Made by a program: the position numbers and the translations under genes
In this document: positions 7,891 to 16,492 of the stretch, one piece after another
Numbering within the stretch: position 1 is the stretch's first letter
How the letters are laid out: every line of letters starts with the position of its first letter
Assembly (NCBI RefSeq): GCF_002803845.1
Contig: NZ_CP024986.1
Coordinates: 124,001-188,000 of the forward strand
Source of the DNA: Streptomyces lavendulae subsp. lavendulae
GTDB lineage: Bacteria; Actinomycetota; Actinomycetes; Streptomycetales; Streptomycetaceae
Reading direction: 5' to 3'
DNA: 64,000 bases
Notes under the pieces: model-generated
Database searches by the model: none
What the model saw: the letters and a program-made list of their open reading frames with translations, nothing else
Told to the model about the DNA's origin: nothing

Positions 7891-9245
7891 CGCGCCTCCC
7901 CGCCGAAGTGGCCGTCGAGCAGCAGCTTCTTCTGCGGCTTGCCCATGGCGTTGCGCGGTACGGAGGCTACGAAGCGGACCTCGCGGGGGCGTTTGTGGAC
8001 CGAGAGGTGGGCGGCGACGAAGTCGGTGAGTTCGGCGCCGGTGACCCCTTCGGCGACGACGAAGGCGACGATCCGCTGCCCGAGGTCGGCGTCCGGGACG
8101 CCGACGACGGCCGCCTCGCTCACCTTGGGGTGGTCCAGCAGGGCGTTCTCGATCTCGCCCGCGCCGATGCGGTAGCCACCGGACTTGATCATGTCGATGG
8201 AGGCGCGGCCGACGATGCGGTGGACGCCGTCGCTCTCGTCGACGGCCGCGATGTCACCCGTACGGAACCAGCCGTCCTCGGTGTACGCGGCGGCGGTGGC
8301 CTCGGGGCGGCCCAGGTATCCGGAGAACAGGGTGGGCCCGGTCAGCTGGAGTTCCCCGATCTCGGCGCCCGGCTCGGCGGCGATGCGGGTCCGGATGCCG
8401 GGAAGCGGGGTGCCGACGGTGCCGGGGCGCACTTCGCCGCCGGCCCGGCCGCTGACGGTGATCAGCGTTTCGGTCATGCCGTAGCGCTCGACGGGGCGGT
8501 GCCCGGTGAGGCGTTCCAGGTCCCGGAAGACGGGGGCCGGCAGCGGGGCGCTGCCGGAGACCAGGAGGCGGGCCCCGGACAGGGCGGCGGCCGACGCCGG
8601 GTCGGCGGCCACGCGGGACCAGACGGTCGGCACCCCGAAGTACAGGCTGCCGCCCGCGGCGGCGTAGGCCTGCGGGGTCGGGCGGCCGGTGTGCACCAGG
8701 CGGCTGCCGGTGCGCAGGGCGCCGAGGACCCCGAGGACGAGGCCGTGCACGTGGAAGAGCGGGAGCCCGTGCACGAGGGTGTCCTCGGCGCTCCACTGCC
8801 AGGCTTCGGCGAGGGCGTCGAGGTCGGCCGCGAGGGCGTCGGCGGCCAGGACCACGCCCTTGGGCGGGCCGGTGGTGCCGGAGGTGTACAGGATCAGTGC
8901 GGGGTCCTGCGGGGAGGCGCCCGGAGCGGCGGTGGGCGGGGCGGCCCGCCGGGCGAAGTCGGCCTCGATCGCGACGGCGCCGGAGTCGCGCAGGATGTGG
9001 TCGCGTTCGGCGGGTCCGGCGTCGGGGGGCAGCGGTACGCAGGGCACCCCGGCGAGCAGGGCGCCGACGACGGCGGCGACGGTCTCCAGCGAGGCCGTCG
9101 CGGTGACGGCGACGGCGGGGGCGCCCGCGATGTCGGCGGCCACGGCGCCGGCCGCGCCCAGCAGTTCCTCGTACGAAGCGGTGCGGCCGGCGACGCCGAT
9201 GGCGTCCGCGCGGTCGCCGTACGTCCCGTCCAGTGCGGTCAGCAC
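7887..9245 (-). CDS. matB: Malonyl-CoA synthetase-like acyl-CoA ligase (MatB type)
   Basis: A 452-residue adenylate-forming enzyme. Core motifs are YTSGTTGPPKGVV, the GLPLFHVHGL stretch, YGMTE, and a C-terminal PRNAMGKPQKK with the adenylating Lys. The overall sequence closely recalls Streptomyces MatB, which makes malonyl-CoA from malonate, ATP and CoA; it is slightly shorter at the N terminus. The start is GTG at 9243-9245 after AGGGAG. It is coupled to a downstream thioesterase gene by a 4-nt overlap. It may provide extender units for the polyketide. Another short dicarboxylate is possible as substrate. Confidence 0.82.
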   Translation of the reverse strand: MLTALDGTYGDRADAIGVAGRTASYEELLGAAGAVAADIAGAPAVAVTATASLETVAAVVGALLAGVPCVPLPPDAGPAERDHILRDSGAVAIEADFARRAAPPTAAPGASPQDPALILYTSGTTGPPKGVVLAADALAADLDALAEAWQWSAEDTLVHGLPLFHVHGLVLGVLGALRTGSRLVHTGRPTPQAYAAAGGSLYFGVPTVWSRVAADPASAAALSGARLLVSGSAPLPAPVFRDLERLTGHRPVERYGMTETLITVSGRAGGEVRPGTVGTPLPGIRTRIAAEPGAEIGELQLTGPTLFSGYLGRPEATAAAYTEDGWFRTGDIAAVDESDGVHRIVGRASIDMIKSGGYRIGAGEIENALLDHPKVSEAAVVGVPDADLGQRIVAFVVAEGVTGAELTDFVAAHLSVHKRPREVRFVASVPRNAMGKPQKKLLLDGHFGGEAR

Positions 9246-9310
9246 GCGGCAACTCCCTGTCGATGGTGGGAACCCAGGCTACGTTCCCCCACCCGGCGCG
9301 CGGCCGGGTG

Positions 9311-9337
9311 GTCCCGCCCCGACCCTGGGGGCGGGAC
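9311..9337 (-). terminator. Hairpin after glutamate dehydrogenase
   Basis: A 10-bp perfect G/C stem (9311-9320 with 9328-9337) and a 7-nt loop, lying just downstream of the glutamate dehydrogenase stop codon. Confidence 0.55.
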
Positions 9338-9394
9338 GGAACCACCGCGTCCGCGCGGGACCGCACCCGGGACGGCGTCCGGGTCGGTCCGCCG

Positions 9395-10744
9395 CTAGAT
9401 GACGCCCTGGGCCAGCATCGCGTCGGCCACGCGCTCGAAGCCGGCGATGTTGGCGCCGGTGACGTAGTCGCCCGGGGCGCCGTAGCGGGCCGCCGTCTCG
9501 TGGGAGACCTCGTGGATCGAGCGCATGATGCCCGCGAGCTCGTCCTCGACCCGGTCGCGGCTCCAGGCCACCCGGCCCGCGTTCTGGGCCATCTCCAGCG
9601 CGCTGACGGCGACGCCGCCCGCGTTGGCGGCCTTGCCCGGTCCGAAGGCGACGCCCGCCTCCTGGAAGAGGTGCACCGCGTCGGGGGTGGTGGGCATGTT
9701 CGCGCCCTCCGAGACGGCCTTGACGCCGTTCGCGACGAGCGTGCGCGCGTCCTCGACGCCCAGCTCGTTCTGGGTCGCCGACGGGAAGGCCACGTCCGCC
9801 GGGACCTCCCAGACCCGTCCGCCCTGCACGAAGCGCGCGGAGGGCCCGCGGCGGGCGGCGTACTCGGCGATGCGGCCGCGCTCGACCTCCTTGATCTGCT
9901 TGAGCAGGGCGAGGTCGATGCCCTTGTCGTCGACGACGTAGCCGGAGGAGTCGGAGGCCGTCAGCGGGTTGGCGCCGAGCTGCTGGAGCTTCTCGATCGT
10001 GTACAGGGCGACGTTGCCGGAGCCGGAGACCACCGCGGAGAGGCCGTCGAGGGACTCCCCGCGCACCTTCAGCATCTCGGCGGCGAACAGGACGGCGCCG
10101 TAGCCGGTGGCCTCGGGGCGGATCGCGGAGCCGCCCCAGCCCCGGCCCTTGCCGGTCAGGACGCCGGCCTCCCAGCGGTTGGTGATGCGGCGGTACTGGC
10201 CGAAGAGGTAGCCGATCTCGCGGCCGCCGACGCCGATGTCACCGGCCGGGACGTCGGTGTGCTCGCCGATGTGGCGGGACAGCTCGGTCATGAAGGACTG
10301 GCAGAAGCGCATGACCTCGGCGTCCGACTTGCCGTGCGGGTCGAAGTCGCTGCCGCCCTTGCCGCCGCCGATGCCGAGGCCGGTCAGGGCGTTCTTGAAG
10401 ATCTGCTCGAAGCCGAGGAACTTCACGACGCCGATGTCCACCGACGGGTGGAAGCGCAGGCCGCCCTTGTAGGGGCCCAGCGCGCTGTTGAACTCGACGC
10501 GGTAGCCGCGGTTCACGTGCACGCGGCCCCGGTCGTCGGTCCACGGCACGCGGAAGATGATCTGCCGCTCGGGCTCCAGGAGCCGCTCGACGAGTCCGGC
10601 TTCGGCGTACTCGGGGCGGGCCGCGAGAACGGGGGCCAGGGTGTCGAGGACCTCCCGTACGGCCTGGTGGAACTCGGGCTGCGCGGGGTTGCGGCGCTCG
10701 ATGTCCGCCCGCAGTACGTCCAGCCTGTCCTTGGCGTCGGTCAC
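9395..10744 (-). CDS. gdhA: NADP-dependent glutamate dehydrogenase
   Basis: A 449-residue hexameric-type glutamate dehydrogenase, converting 2-oxoglutarate and ammonia to L-glutamate with NADPH. The substrate-binding Lys motif GGGKGG, the VPAGDIGVGGRE catalytic Asp region, RPEATGYG and the nucleotide-binding SGSGNV are all present. The start is GTG at 10742-10744 after GAGAGGA. Its place here may be chance, but the nearby indigoidine-type synthetase consumes L-glutamine, so local glutamate supply would make sense. That link is inference only. Confidence 0.95.
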   Translation of the reverse strand: MTDAKDRLDVLRADIERRNPAQPEFHQAVREVLDTLAPVLAARPEYAEAGLVERLLEPERQIIFRVPWTDDRGRVHVNRGYRVEFNSALGPYKGGLRFHPSVDIGVVKFLGFEQIFKNALTGLGIGGGKGGSDFDPHGKSDAEVMRFCQSFMTELSRHIGEHTDVPAGDIGVGGREIGYLFGQYRRITNRWEAGVLTGKGRGWGGSAIRPEATGYGAVLFAAEMLKVRGESLDGLSAVVSGSGNVALYTIEKLQQLGANPLTASDSSGYVVDDKGIDLALLKQIKEVERGRIAEYAARRGPSARFVQGGRVWEVPADVAFPSATQNELGVEDARTLVANGVKAVSEGANMPTTPDAVHLFQEAGVAFGPGKAANAGGVAVSALEMAQNAGRVAWSRDRVEDELAGIMRSIHEVSHETAARYGAPGDYVTGANIAGFERVADAMLAQGVI

Positions 10745-10977
10745 GTCTGTTTCCTCTCCGAGATGTGTCGAGGGGCGTGCGGGCCCGGCCGAAGGAGCGT
10801 ACCGTGCCCGGGCTGCGCTCCGGCAAAGCTCGTTCCAAGGCTCTGAACTGGGACTTTGGCCCGCGTCGGATATGTCGGGACGTGGCCGTCCGCGAGCCGT
10901 AGGATCGCCCCGGACCGGCTCCCCGTCGCTTGGACGGTCCGACGGGGGGCGACACGAGCGCGAGGGAAGAGGGCTGC

Positions 10978-11475
10978 GTGGAGACGGCACGGACGGCTTC
11001 GCTGATCGCCGCGGTGGTGACGACGGGTCTGGTGAGCGGGCTCTTCTGGGGATTCGCGGTGGCGGTCATGCCCGCCCTGCGCGGCGCGGGCGACCGGACG
11101 GCCGTGGAGGTGATGCAGCGGGTCAACGTCTCGATCCTCAACGGCTGGTTCCTGGCCGGTTATCTGGGCGCGCCGCTGTTCACCGGGCTCGCCCTCGTCC
11201 TGCACCTGCCCGCGGACGGACGGGAGGTGCTGCCGCCGCTGATCGCGGCGTTCGTGGCGAGCGTCCTCGCGCTGTTCGTGACGGGGCGGGTGAACATCCC
11301 CCTCAACAACGCCCTGGAGCAGGCCGGCCCGGCGGACGGGCTGGCGGACCCGGCCGCCGTGCGCCGCGCGTTCGAGGGCCCGTGGGTCCGCGCGAACGTG
11401 TGGCGCACCCTGCTGTGCACGGCGGCGACCGGCCTGCTGGCGTGGGCCCTGGTCCTGTACGGCCAGTCCCGCTAG
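10978..11475 (+). CDS. DUF1772 (anthrone oxygenase-like) membrane protein
   Basis: A 165-residue protein with four hydrophobic segments and the DUF1772 signature NIPLNN followed by a conserved W/RTLLC-type helix near the C terminus. Some family members are annotated as anthrone oxygenases or act in aromatic polyketide oxidation, but most are uncharacterised. It starts at GTG 10978 after GAGGGAAGAGGG. A clear paralogue (11486-12046) is encoded tail-to-tail with only 10 bp between the stop codons. Confidence 0.8.
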   Translation: METARTASLIAAVVTTGLVSGLFWGFAVAVMPALRGAGDRTAVEVMQRVNVSILNGWFLAGYLGAPLFTGLALVLHLPADGREVLPPLIAAFVASVLALFVTGRVNIPLNNALEQAGPADGLADPAAVRRAFEGPWVRANVWRTLLCTAATGLLAWALVLYGQSR

Positions 11476-11485
11476 CCCCGGTCCG

Positions 11486-12046
11486 CTAGCCCCGGTCCGC
11501 CGTGGCGCGGCCGTGCAGGAGCAGGGCGCGGGCCAGGGCGGTCAGGGCGGCGGTGCAGAGCAGCGTGCGGATGATGTTCGTGGTGACCCAGGTGCCCCTG
11601 AACTTGTCGAGCACCGGGAAGGCGGTGGCCTCGGCCGCGTCGCCGACGGCCGCGAGCTCGTTGTTGAGCGGGATGTTCACCGTGAAGGTGATGACGAGGA
11701 CGACGAGGTAGGCGGCGGCGGCCGCGCCCGCCCAGAGCGCGACCGTGCGCCGCCCGCCGCGGAACTCGACGACGGCCGAGGCCGCCGCGGCGAGCAGCGC
11801 GAGCAGGAAGACCGTGCCGAAGAGGCCGTTGCCGTCGATGGCGGCGTTGAAGTGCTGCATGGCGGTGACGTACGTGCGGTCGTCGGAGGCGGCCAGCCCC
11901 GGCATCACCGAGACGTCGAAGGCGAAGAACAGGCCCGCCATCAGGCCGACCAGGACGGTCGCCAGCCCCAGCAGGAAGCCCGCAGCCCCGGCCCTGGCCC
12001 TGCCCCCGTTTCCGCCACCGTGCGGTCTTGAATGTTCCGTTTCCAT
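11486..12046 (-). CDS. DUF1772 (anthrone oxygenase-like) membrane protein, paralogue
   Basis: A 186-residue four-helix membrane protein, paralogous to the convergent neighbour: NIPLNN is shared, as is the C-terminal NIIRTLLCTAAL helix. The ATG follows GGGGAGG. The pair could be a heteromeric membrane unit or diverged copies. The function is unknown; oxidation or handling of a reactive aromatic is one possibility given the family name and the quinone-type genes next door. Confidence 0.8.
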   Translation of the reverse strand: METEHSRPHGGGNGGRARAGAAGFLLGLATVLVGLMAGLFFAFDVSVMPGLAASDDRTYVTAMQHFNAAIDGNGLFGTVFLLALLAAAASAVVEFRGGRRTVALWAGAAAAAYLVVLVITFTVNIPLNNELAAVGDAAEATAFPVLDKFRGTWVTTNIIRTLLCTAALTALARALLLHGRATADRG

Positions 12047-12164
12047 GGACGTGCCTCCCCGTTGCCGACGGGCCCCGCGCCCGTGCGCGGCCGATGGTGG
12101 CATCCCGCCCGGCCCCGGGGCCAGGGTTGTGCCGGAACACGCCGCGGGGCCGGTGGAGCACGGG

Positions 12165-12632
12165 TCAGGCGGCCGTCCCGCCCGCGTTGCGGACCAGTTG
12201 CCGGAGCACCTTCACCGTGGTGACGTAGTCCGTGTCGTCGATGCCCTCGTGGAGGGCGGCGCGGATCGCGGGGGCGTTGCGCGCGAGGTCGACGCGGGCC
12301 CGTTCCCCGTCCTCGGTGAGCCACAGCCGGTCCTGCGCGTCCCGGGTCAGCCAGCCGCGCTCCACGAGCACCTCGGCCTCGGCCGCCAGGTCGTCCTCGG
12401 CCCGGATGTAGGAGGTCATGGCCTCCCTCAGCTCGGACAGGGTCATCCCCTGCCCGTCGGGCGAGATGTCGTTCTCCGAGAGGTTGCGCAGCAGCCAGAA
12501 CTGGGGCTGGGTGTAGCCCTTTTCGGCCTGCCGCGCCCGGGTGAAGGCGATGAGCGCCTCGTAGGCGACACCCGTCCAGTAGGCGGCGGGCTGTCCGGCG
12601 AGTTCGGCGTCGGAGATCTGCTGGGTGGTCAT
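12165..12632 (-). CDS. MarR/PadR-like winged-helix regulator
   Basis: A 155-residue DNA-binding protein: a helical N terminus (AYWTGVAYEALIAFTRARQ), an HTH around residues 55-100 (TLSELREAMTSYI), then a wing with RLWLTEDGERAR. It is a MarR-like fold, but the exact family is uncertain. The ATG follows GAGGGGACC. Its promoter has the 19-bp spacer of MerR/SoxR-controlled genes (12696-12726), so it may itself be part of a redox response. Confidence 0.75.
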   Translation of the reverse strand: MTTQQISDAELAGQPAAYWTGVAYEALIAFTRARQAEKGYTQPQFWLLRNLSENDISPDGQGMTLSELREAMTSYIRAEDDLAAEAEVLVERGWLTRDAQDRLWLTEDGERARVDLARNAPAIRAALHEGIDDTDYVTTVKVLRQLVRNAGGTAA

Positions 12633-12695
12633 GGGAGGTCCCCTCGCGGTGTTCCGGGTGCGTGCCCGCACGCCGTGCGGGCGGGCCATGCGCAG

Positions 12696-12726
12696 ACAGT
12701 AGGACCTCAAGTGCGCTTGGGGGCAA
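12696..12726 (-). promoter_or_regulatory. SoxR/MerR-type promoter with 19-bp spacer (site 2)
   Basis: On the minus strand a -35 TTGCCC (12721-12726), a 19-nt spacer with an imperfect CCCAAG...CTTGAGG dyad, and a -10 TACTGT (12696-12701). A 19-bp spacer is the mark of MerR-family activation. It drives the winged-helix regulator gene starting at 12632. Confidence 0.5.
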
Positions 12727-12857
12727 GCGCGCGGTGTCGCGAAGCCGCCGGTCTTCGAGTCGTTCTCCGGCGGCACCCGGCACCGTGGGACCGGCACCGC
12801 CGCACCGCCGAACCGCCGAACCGCGGCGTCCGCCTCCCCCTGCGAGGAAAGGCCCGG

Positions 12858-13301
12858 ATGAGCACCGAATCCCCGACCCAGCCGCCCGCCGGCGCGGACT
12901 ACGTCTCCGCCGAGCTGTACACCCGGATCCAGCAGTTCTACGCCGACCAGATGGCCCTGATGGACCACGGCGACGCCGAGGCCTGGGCCGCGACCTTCAC
13001 CGAGGACGCGGTCTTCCCCGCCGGGGTCACCAGCCGGGCGGGCCGCGCCGACTCGGCACGGGCGCACGCCGAGAAGCTGGTCCTGGAGAAGGCGGACCTG
13101 CGTCACTGGCTGGGCATGCTCGACGTCCGCCCCCAGCCGGACGGCACCCTGCGCACCCGCGCGTACGTACTGACCGCGCGGACCGTGCGCGGCGAGGAAC
13201 TGCGGATCACGGCGAGCGTGGTGTGCCGTGACCACCTCGTCGAGGAGGGCGGCCGCTGGAAGGTCGGCGAACGGACCCTGCGGCGCGACGGAACGGTCTG
13301 A
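12858..13301 (+). CDS. SnoaL/NTF2-like protein (paralogue A)
   Basis: A 147-residue NTF2-fold protein: helical N terminus (ELYTRIQQFYADQMALMD), TFTEDAVF, the HWLGMLDVRPQ stretch, and a C-terminal sheet. It is clearly paralogous to 16493-16963. The ATG follows GAGGAAAGG. Members of this fold act as cyclases or accessory proteins in aromatic polyketide clusters; ActVI-ORFA/Med-ORF10-type proteins are possible relatives. No catalytic residue can be assigned with confidence. Confidence 0.82.
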   Translation: MSTESPTQPPAGADYVSAELYTRIQQFYADQMALMDHGDAEAWAATFTEDAVFPAGVTSRAGRADSARAHAEKLVLEKADLRHWLGMLDVRPQPDGTLRTRAYVLTARTVRGEELRITASVVCRDHLVEEGGRWKVGERTLRRDGTV

Positions 13302-13322
13302 TCCCCGTCCCACGGAAGGGAC

Positions 13323-13353
13323 TTGACCTCAACTCGGCTTGAGGTTCTACGTT
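13323..13353 (+). promoter_or_regulatory. SoxR/MerR-type promoter with 19-bp spacer (site 1)
   Basis: -35 TTGACC (13323-13328), a 19-nt spacer containing the dyad ACCTCAA...TTGAGGT, and -10 TACGTT (13348-13353). The dyad matches the Streptomyces SoxR box as I recall it (ACCTCAAC...TTGAGGT). It lies about 70 nt ahead of the FMN reductase gene. Confidence 0.7.
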
Positions 13354-13424
13354 CTCCCTTCGAGGCCCCGCCTGCACCATGCACCACTCCTGACCCACTG
13401 TTTATTGTGAATCGAGGTACCCCC

Positions 13425-14012
13425 ATGTCCGACAGCCCCCTGAAGGTCGGCGTCCTGGTCGGCAGCGTCCGTACGGGCCGCTTCGCCGACACGGTCGCGA
13501 ACTGGTTCGTCTCCGAGGCCGGCCGCCGCGACGACATGGAGATCCACGTGATCGACCTGTCGGAACCGGCGATCGTCGAGGAGCTGAAGCTGAACCTCGA
13601 CCCGCTGGGCACCCCCGGCGAGGCTCCCGCCCTGGCCGAGAGGATCCAGGGGCTGGACGCGTACGTGGTCGTCACCCCCGAGTACAACCACGGCTACCCG
13701 GCCTCGCTGAAGCTGGCCGTGGACTACGTGTACGGCGGCTGGCGGGCCAAGCCGGTCGCCTTCGTCTCGTACGGCGGGATGGCGGGCGGCCTGCGCGCCG
13801 TCGAACAGCTGCGACAGGTCTTCGCCGAGCTGCACGCCGTCACCGTGCGGGACACCGTGAGCTTCCACAACGCGTGGGAGAAGTTCGACGAGAAGGGCCG
13901 TCCGCTCGACGAGGACGCCAGCTCCAAGGCCGCCACCGTCCTCCTCGACCAGCTCGCCTGGTGGGGCGTCACCCTGCGCGAGGGCCGCGCCGCGCGCCCG
14001 TACGAGGCCTGA
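13425..14012 (+). CDS. NADPH-dependent FMN reductase
   Basis: A 195-residue flavodoxin-fold reductase with the FMN phosphate-binding GSVRTGRF near the N terminus and the TPEYNHGYPASLK signature of this family. The ATG lies within 10 nt of GAGG. It could supply reduced flavin to the nearby acyl-CoA-dehydrogenase-type monooxygenase or luciferase-like enzyme, or reduce quinones. It is preceded by a SoxR-type promoter; in S. coelicolor an FMN reductase of this kind belongs to the SoxR regulon, which responds to redox-cycling quinone antibiotics. A role in coping with the cluster's own product is therefore plausible. Confidence 0.9.
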   Translation: MSDSPLKVGVLVGSVRTGRFADTVANWFVSEAGRRDDMEIHVIDLSEPAIVEELKLNLDPLGTPGEAPALAERIQGLDAYVVVTPEYNHGYPASLKLAVDYVYGGWRAKPVAFVSYGGMAGGLRAVEQLRQVFAELHAVTVRDTVSFHNAWEKFDEKGRPLDEDASSKAATVLLDQLAWWGVTLREGRAARPYEA

Positions 14013-14040
14013 TCCGCCCGCGCCCGCCCGCACGACCCAC

Positions 14041-14076
14041 CGGGGCCCCGCCGACGCACCTGCCGGCGGGGCCCCG
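14041..14076. terminator. Strong bidirectional hairpin
   Basis: A perfect 13-bp stem (14041-14053 with 14064-14076) with a 10-nt loop between the convergent FMN reductase and rfbA genes. Confidence 0.75.
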
Positions 14077-14114
14077 TCCCGTCCGGACGGGACGGGCCGG
14101 GCCGGGCCGGAGCC

Positions 14115-15029
14115 TCAGGCCCGCGACAGGGAACCGGAACGCTGCTCGGGCGGGAGGCCGCGCAGCGAGTCCGCGACCTCCATCACGTAGCGCCCGTACC
14201 CGGACTTGCCCAGGAGCTCCCCGAGCCGGTGGCACTGCTCGACGTCGATGAACCCCATGCGCAGGGCCACCTCCTCGACACAGGCGATGCGCATGCCCTG
14301 GCGGCGCTCCAGGGTCTGGATGTACTGCCCCGCGTCCAGCAGCGAATCGTGGGTACCGGTGTCGAGCCAGGTGAACCCGCGTCCCAGGTCGACGAGGGTG
14401 GCCTTGCCGCGGGCCAGGTACTCCAGGTTGACGTCCGTGATCTCCAGTTCCCCCCGGGGAGAGGGCCGCAGCCCGCGGGCGATGGAGACCACGTCGTTGT
14501 CGTAGAAGTACAGGCCGGTGATGGCCCGGTTGGACTTGGGCCGGACCGGCTTCTCCTCGATGGACACCAGCCGGCCGTCCGCGTCGGCCTCGCCCACGCC
14601 GTACCGCTCCGGGTCCCGCACCGGGTAGCCGAACAGCAGGGCCCCGTCGGTGTGTGGCATGTGGCGCTGGAGCAGCCGGGCGAAGCCGGGGCCGTGGAAG
14701 ATGTTGTCCCCGAGGACCAGGGCGACGGGGTCGCCGCCGATGTGGTCCGCGCCGATGGTGAAGGCCTCCGCGAGGCCGCGGGGCTGTTCCTGCTCGGCGT
14801 AGGAGAGGGACAGGCCGAGGGCGCTGCCGTCTCCGAGGACCGCGCGGAACTGTGGCAGGTCCCGGGGGGAGGAGATGACCAGGATCTCCCGGATCCCGGC
14901 CAGCATCAGCACCGACAACGGGTAGTAGATCATCGGCTTGTCGTAGACGGGCAGCAGCTGCTTGGACACCCCCAGGGTGATGGGGTGCAGCCGGGTCCCG
15001 CTGCCTCCGGCCAGGATGATGCCCTTCAC
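14115..15029 (-). CDS. rfbA: Glucose-1-phosphate thymidylyltransferase (RfbA/RmlA)
   Basis: A 304-residue nucleotidyltransferase forming dTDP-glucose from glucose-1-phosphate and dTTP, the first step of deoxysugar synthesis. The signature GGSGTRLHP is at residues 8-16, followed by KPMIYYPLS, with VLGDNIF in the active site. The start is GTG at 15029. It is separated by 20 kb from the other sugar genes (32-37 kb) but on the same strand; together they give the early steps of a 2,3,6-trideoxyhexose. Confidence 0.95.
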   Translation of the reverse strand: MKGIILAGGSGTRLHPITLGVSKQLLPVYDKPMIYYPLSVLMLAGIREILVISSPRDLPQFRAVLGDGSALGLSLSYAEQEQPRGLAEAFTIGADHIGGDPVALVLGDNIFHGPGFARLLQRHMPHTDGALLFGYPVRDPERYGVGEADADGRLVSIEEKPVRPKSNRAITGLYFYDNDVVSIARGLRPSPRGELEITDVNLEYLARGKATLVDLGRGFTWLDTGTHDSLLDAGQYIQTLERRQGMRIACVEEVALRMGFIDVEQCHRLGELLGKSGYGRYVMEVADSLRGLPPEQRSGSLSRA

Positions 15030-15134
15030 CGCTCGTCACCTCGTGTCGTCGCCGGCCCCACGGCCGGCCCCGGGCCGTGGCCGTTCGAGGCTGCCGGGCT
15101 CCGGTCGAGGGCGGGTCGAGACGGCGCTCCCTCC

Positions 15135-15173
15135 GCACGGACCGGGCGCACGGACCGGGCGCACGGACCGGGC
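15135..15173. repeat. Three perfect 13-bp tandem repeats
   Basis: The unit GCACGGACCGGGC is repeated at 15135, 15148 and 15161 in the divergent intergenic region between rfbA and the monooxygenase gene. Function unknown. The 13-bp period does not match the 11-bp period of SARP boxes. Confidence 0.7.
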
Positions 15174-15290
15174 GCCGCCGCGCGGTACGGCGTCGAGCGG
15201 CTTTCCAGCGGAGCTGGACGCGCCGCCCCGAGGGTGGGCGCATCGCCCCCGTATGGCGTGCCGCCACGAACGAGCGAGGAAAAGGTGCCG

Positions 15291-16436
15291 ATGCCGAGCT
15301 TCCCGACATCAGACACGGATCTGCGGGTCAAGGCGCAGGAGCTGGCGTCCGTGGCGGTCCGCCACGCGGACCGCGCCGACGCCGACCGCGCGCTGTCGCG
15401 GACGGTGACCGACGGGATCGTCGGCGCCGGCTTCGCCCGGCACTTCGTGCCCGCCCGCTGGGGCGGTCGGGCCGGTTCGGCCGCCGGTCTGCTGGACGCC
15501 GTGGCGAGCCTCGCACAGGGCTGTACGTCGGCGGCCTGGTGCGCCTCCGTCATCGCGGGTGCCGGCCGGATGGGCGCCTACCTCCCGGAAGACGGCCAGG
15601 CCGAGCTGTGGGCCAAGGGCGCGGACACCGCCGTGGTGGGCGCGCTGATGCCCCGCGGCAGCGCCACGGCCGTCGTCGGCGGCGGCTGGCGCGTGACCGG
15701 CGAGTGGGACTTCACCAGCGCGGTCGGGTTCTCCGACTGGGCCCTGGTGTGCGCGCTGGTGCCACAGGACGGCCACCGGGTCCCGTGGTTCTTCGCCCTG
15801 CCCCGCGAGGACTACCGGGTCGCCGACACGTGGACCTCGATCGGCATGCGCGGCACCGGGAGCAACACCCTGATCGCCGACAACGTCTTCGTGCCGGCCC
15901 ACCGCGGCTTCACCCGCCAGGACATGATCGAGGGGCGCAGCGTCGGATCCGACGCCCGGTGCCACACGGCCCCGCTGCGGCTGCTGAGCGGCCTGCTCTT
16001 CGGGGCGCCCGCGCTGGGCGCGGCCCGCGCCGCCCTGCGGGTGTGGGCCGAGGACTCCCCCACGGGCCCCGACCAGGACGATCTCGGGCTGCGCACGGCC
16101 GCCGCCCGGGCGGTGATCACCGTCGACGCCGCCGAACTGCTGCTGGCGCGGGCCGCCCGGGTCGCGGACGCCCCGCAGGCCTCCCCGCTCGAACTGGTGC
16201 GCTCGCCCGCCGACTGCGCCTACGCCGTCGAGCAGTTGGTGGAGGTCGTCGAGCGGCTGCTGCGGGCGACCGGCAGCTCCGGCCAGCTCGCAGCCCACCC
16301 CTTGCAGCGCATCTGGCGCGACGTGCACAGCCTGGCGAGTCACGTGGCCCTGCGCTTCGACCCGGCCGCGGGCGCCTACGGATCGCGCCTGCTGTCCCCG
16401 TCCGCCGGGCTCGGCGCTCCGGCCGACACCCCGTGA
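15291..16436 (+). CDS. Acyl-CoA dehydrogenase-type flavin monooxygenase
   Basis: A 381-residue protein of the acyl-CoA dehydrogenase fold used by the oxygenase component of two-component flavin monooxygenases (HpaB/HsaA/ActVA-ORF5-like). The GWRVTGEWDFTSA segment is the flavin region, and MRGTGSN precedes the C-terminal helical bundle. It would hydroxylate an aromatic or quinone intermediate using reduced flavin from a separate reductase, perhaps the one at 13425-14012. I chose ATG 15291, 10 nt after GAGGA; a GTG two codons upstream is possible. It begins a plus-strand operon with the next three genes. Confidence 0.85.
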   Translation: MPSFPTSDTDLRVKAQELASVAVRHADRADADRALSRTVTDGIVGAGFARHFVPARWGGRAGSAAGLLDAVASLAQGCTSAAWCASVIAGAGRMGAYLPEDGQAELWAKGADTAVVGALMPRGSATAVVGGGWRVTGEWDFTSAVGFSDWALVCALVPQDGHRVPWFFALPREDYRVADTWTSIGMRGTGSNTLIADNVFVPAHRGFTRQDMIEGRSVGSDARCHTAPLRLLSGLLFGAPALGAARAALRVWAEDSPTGPDQDDLGLRTAAARAVITVDAAELLLARAARVADAPQASPLELVRSPADCAYAVEQLVEVVERLLRATGSSGQLAAHPLQRIWRDVHSLASHVALRFDPAAGAYGSRLLSPSAGLGAPADTP

Positions 16437-16492
16437 CCCCCGCGGACGCAAGCGATGCCGGTACTCCGGCCCACCCAGGAAAGGCAGCTCGG

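Noticed and set aside
15135..15173. 13-bp repeats as a SARP operator.
   Set aside because: The period is 13 bp rather than 11 bp and the unit lacks the TGAC core seen in the other arrays.
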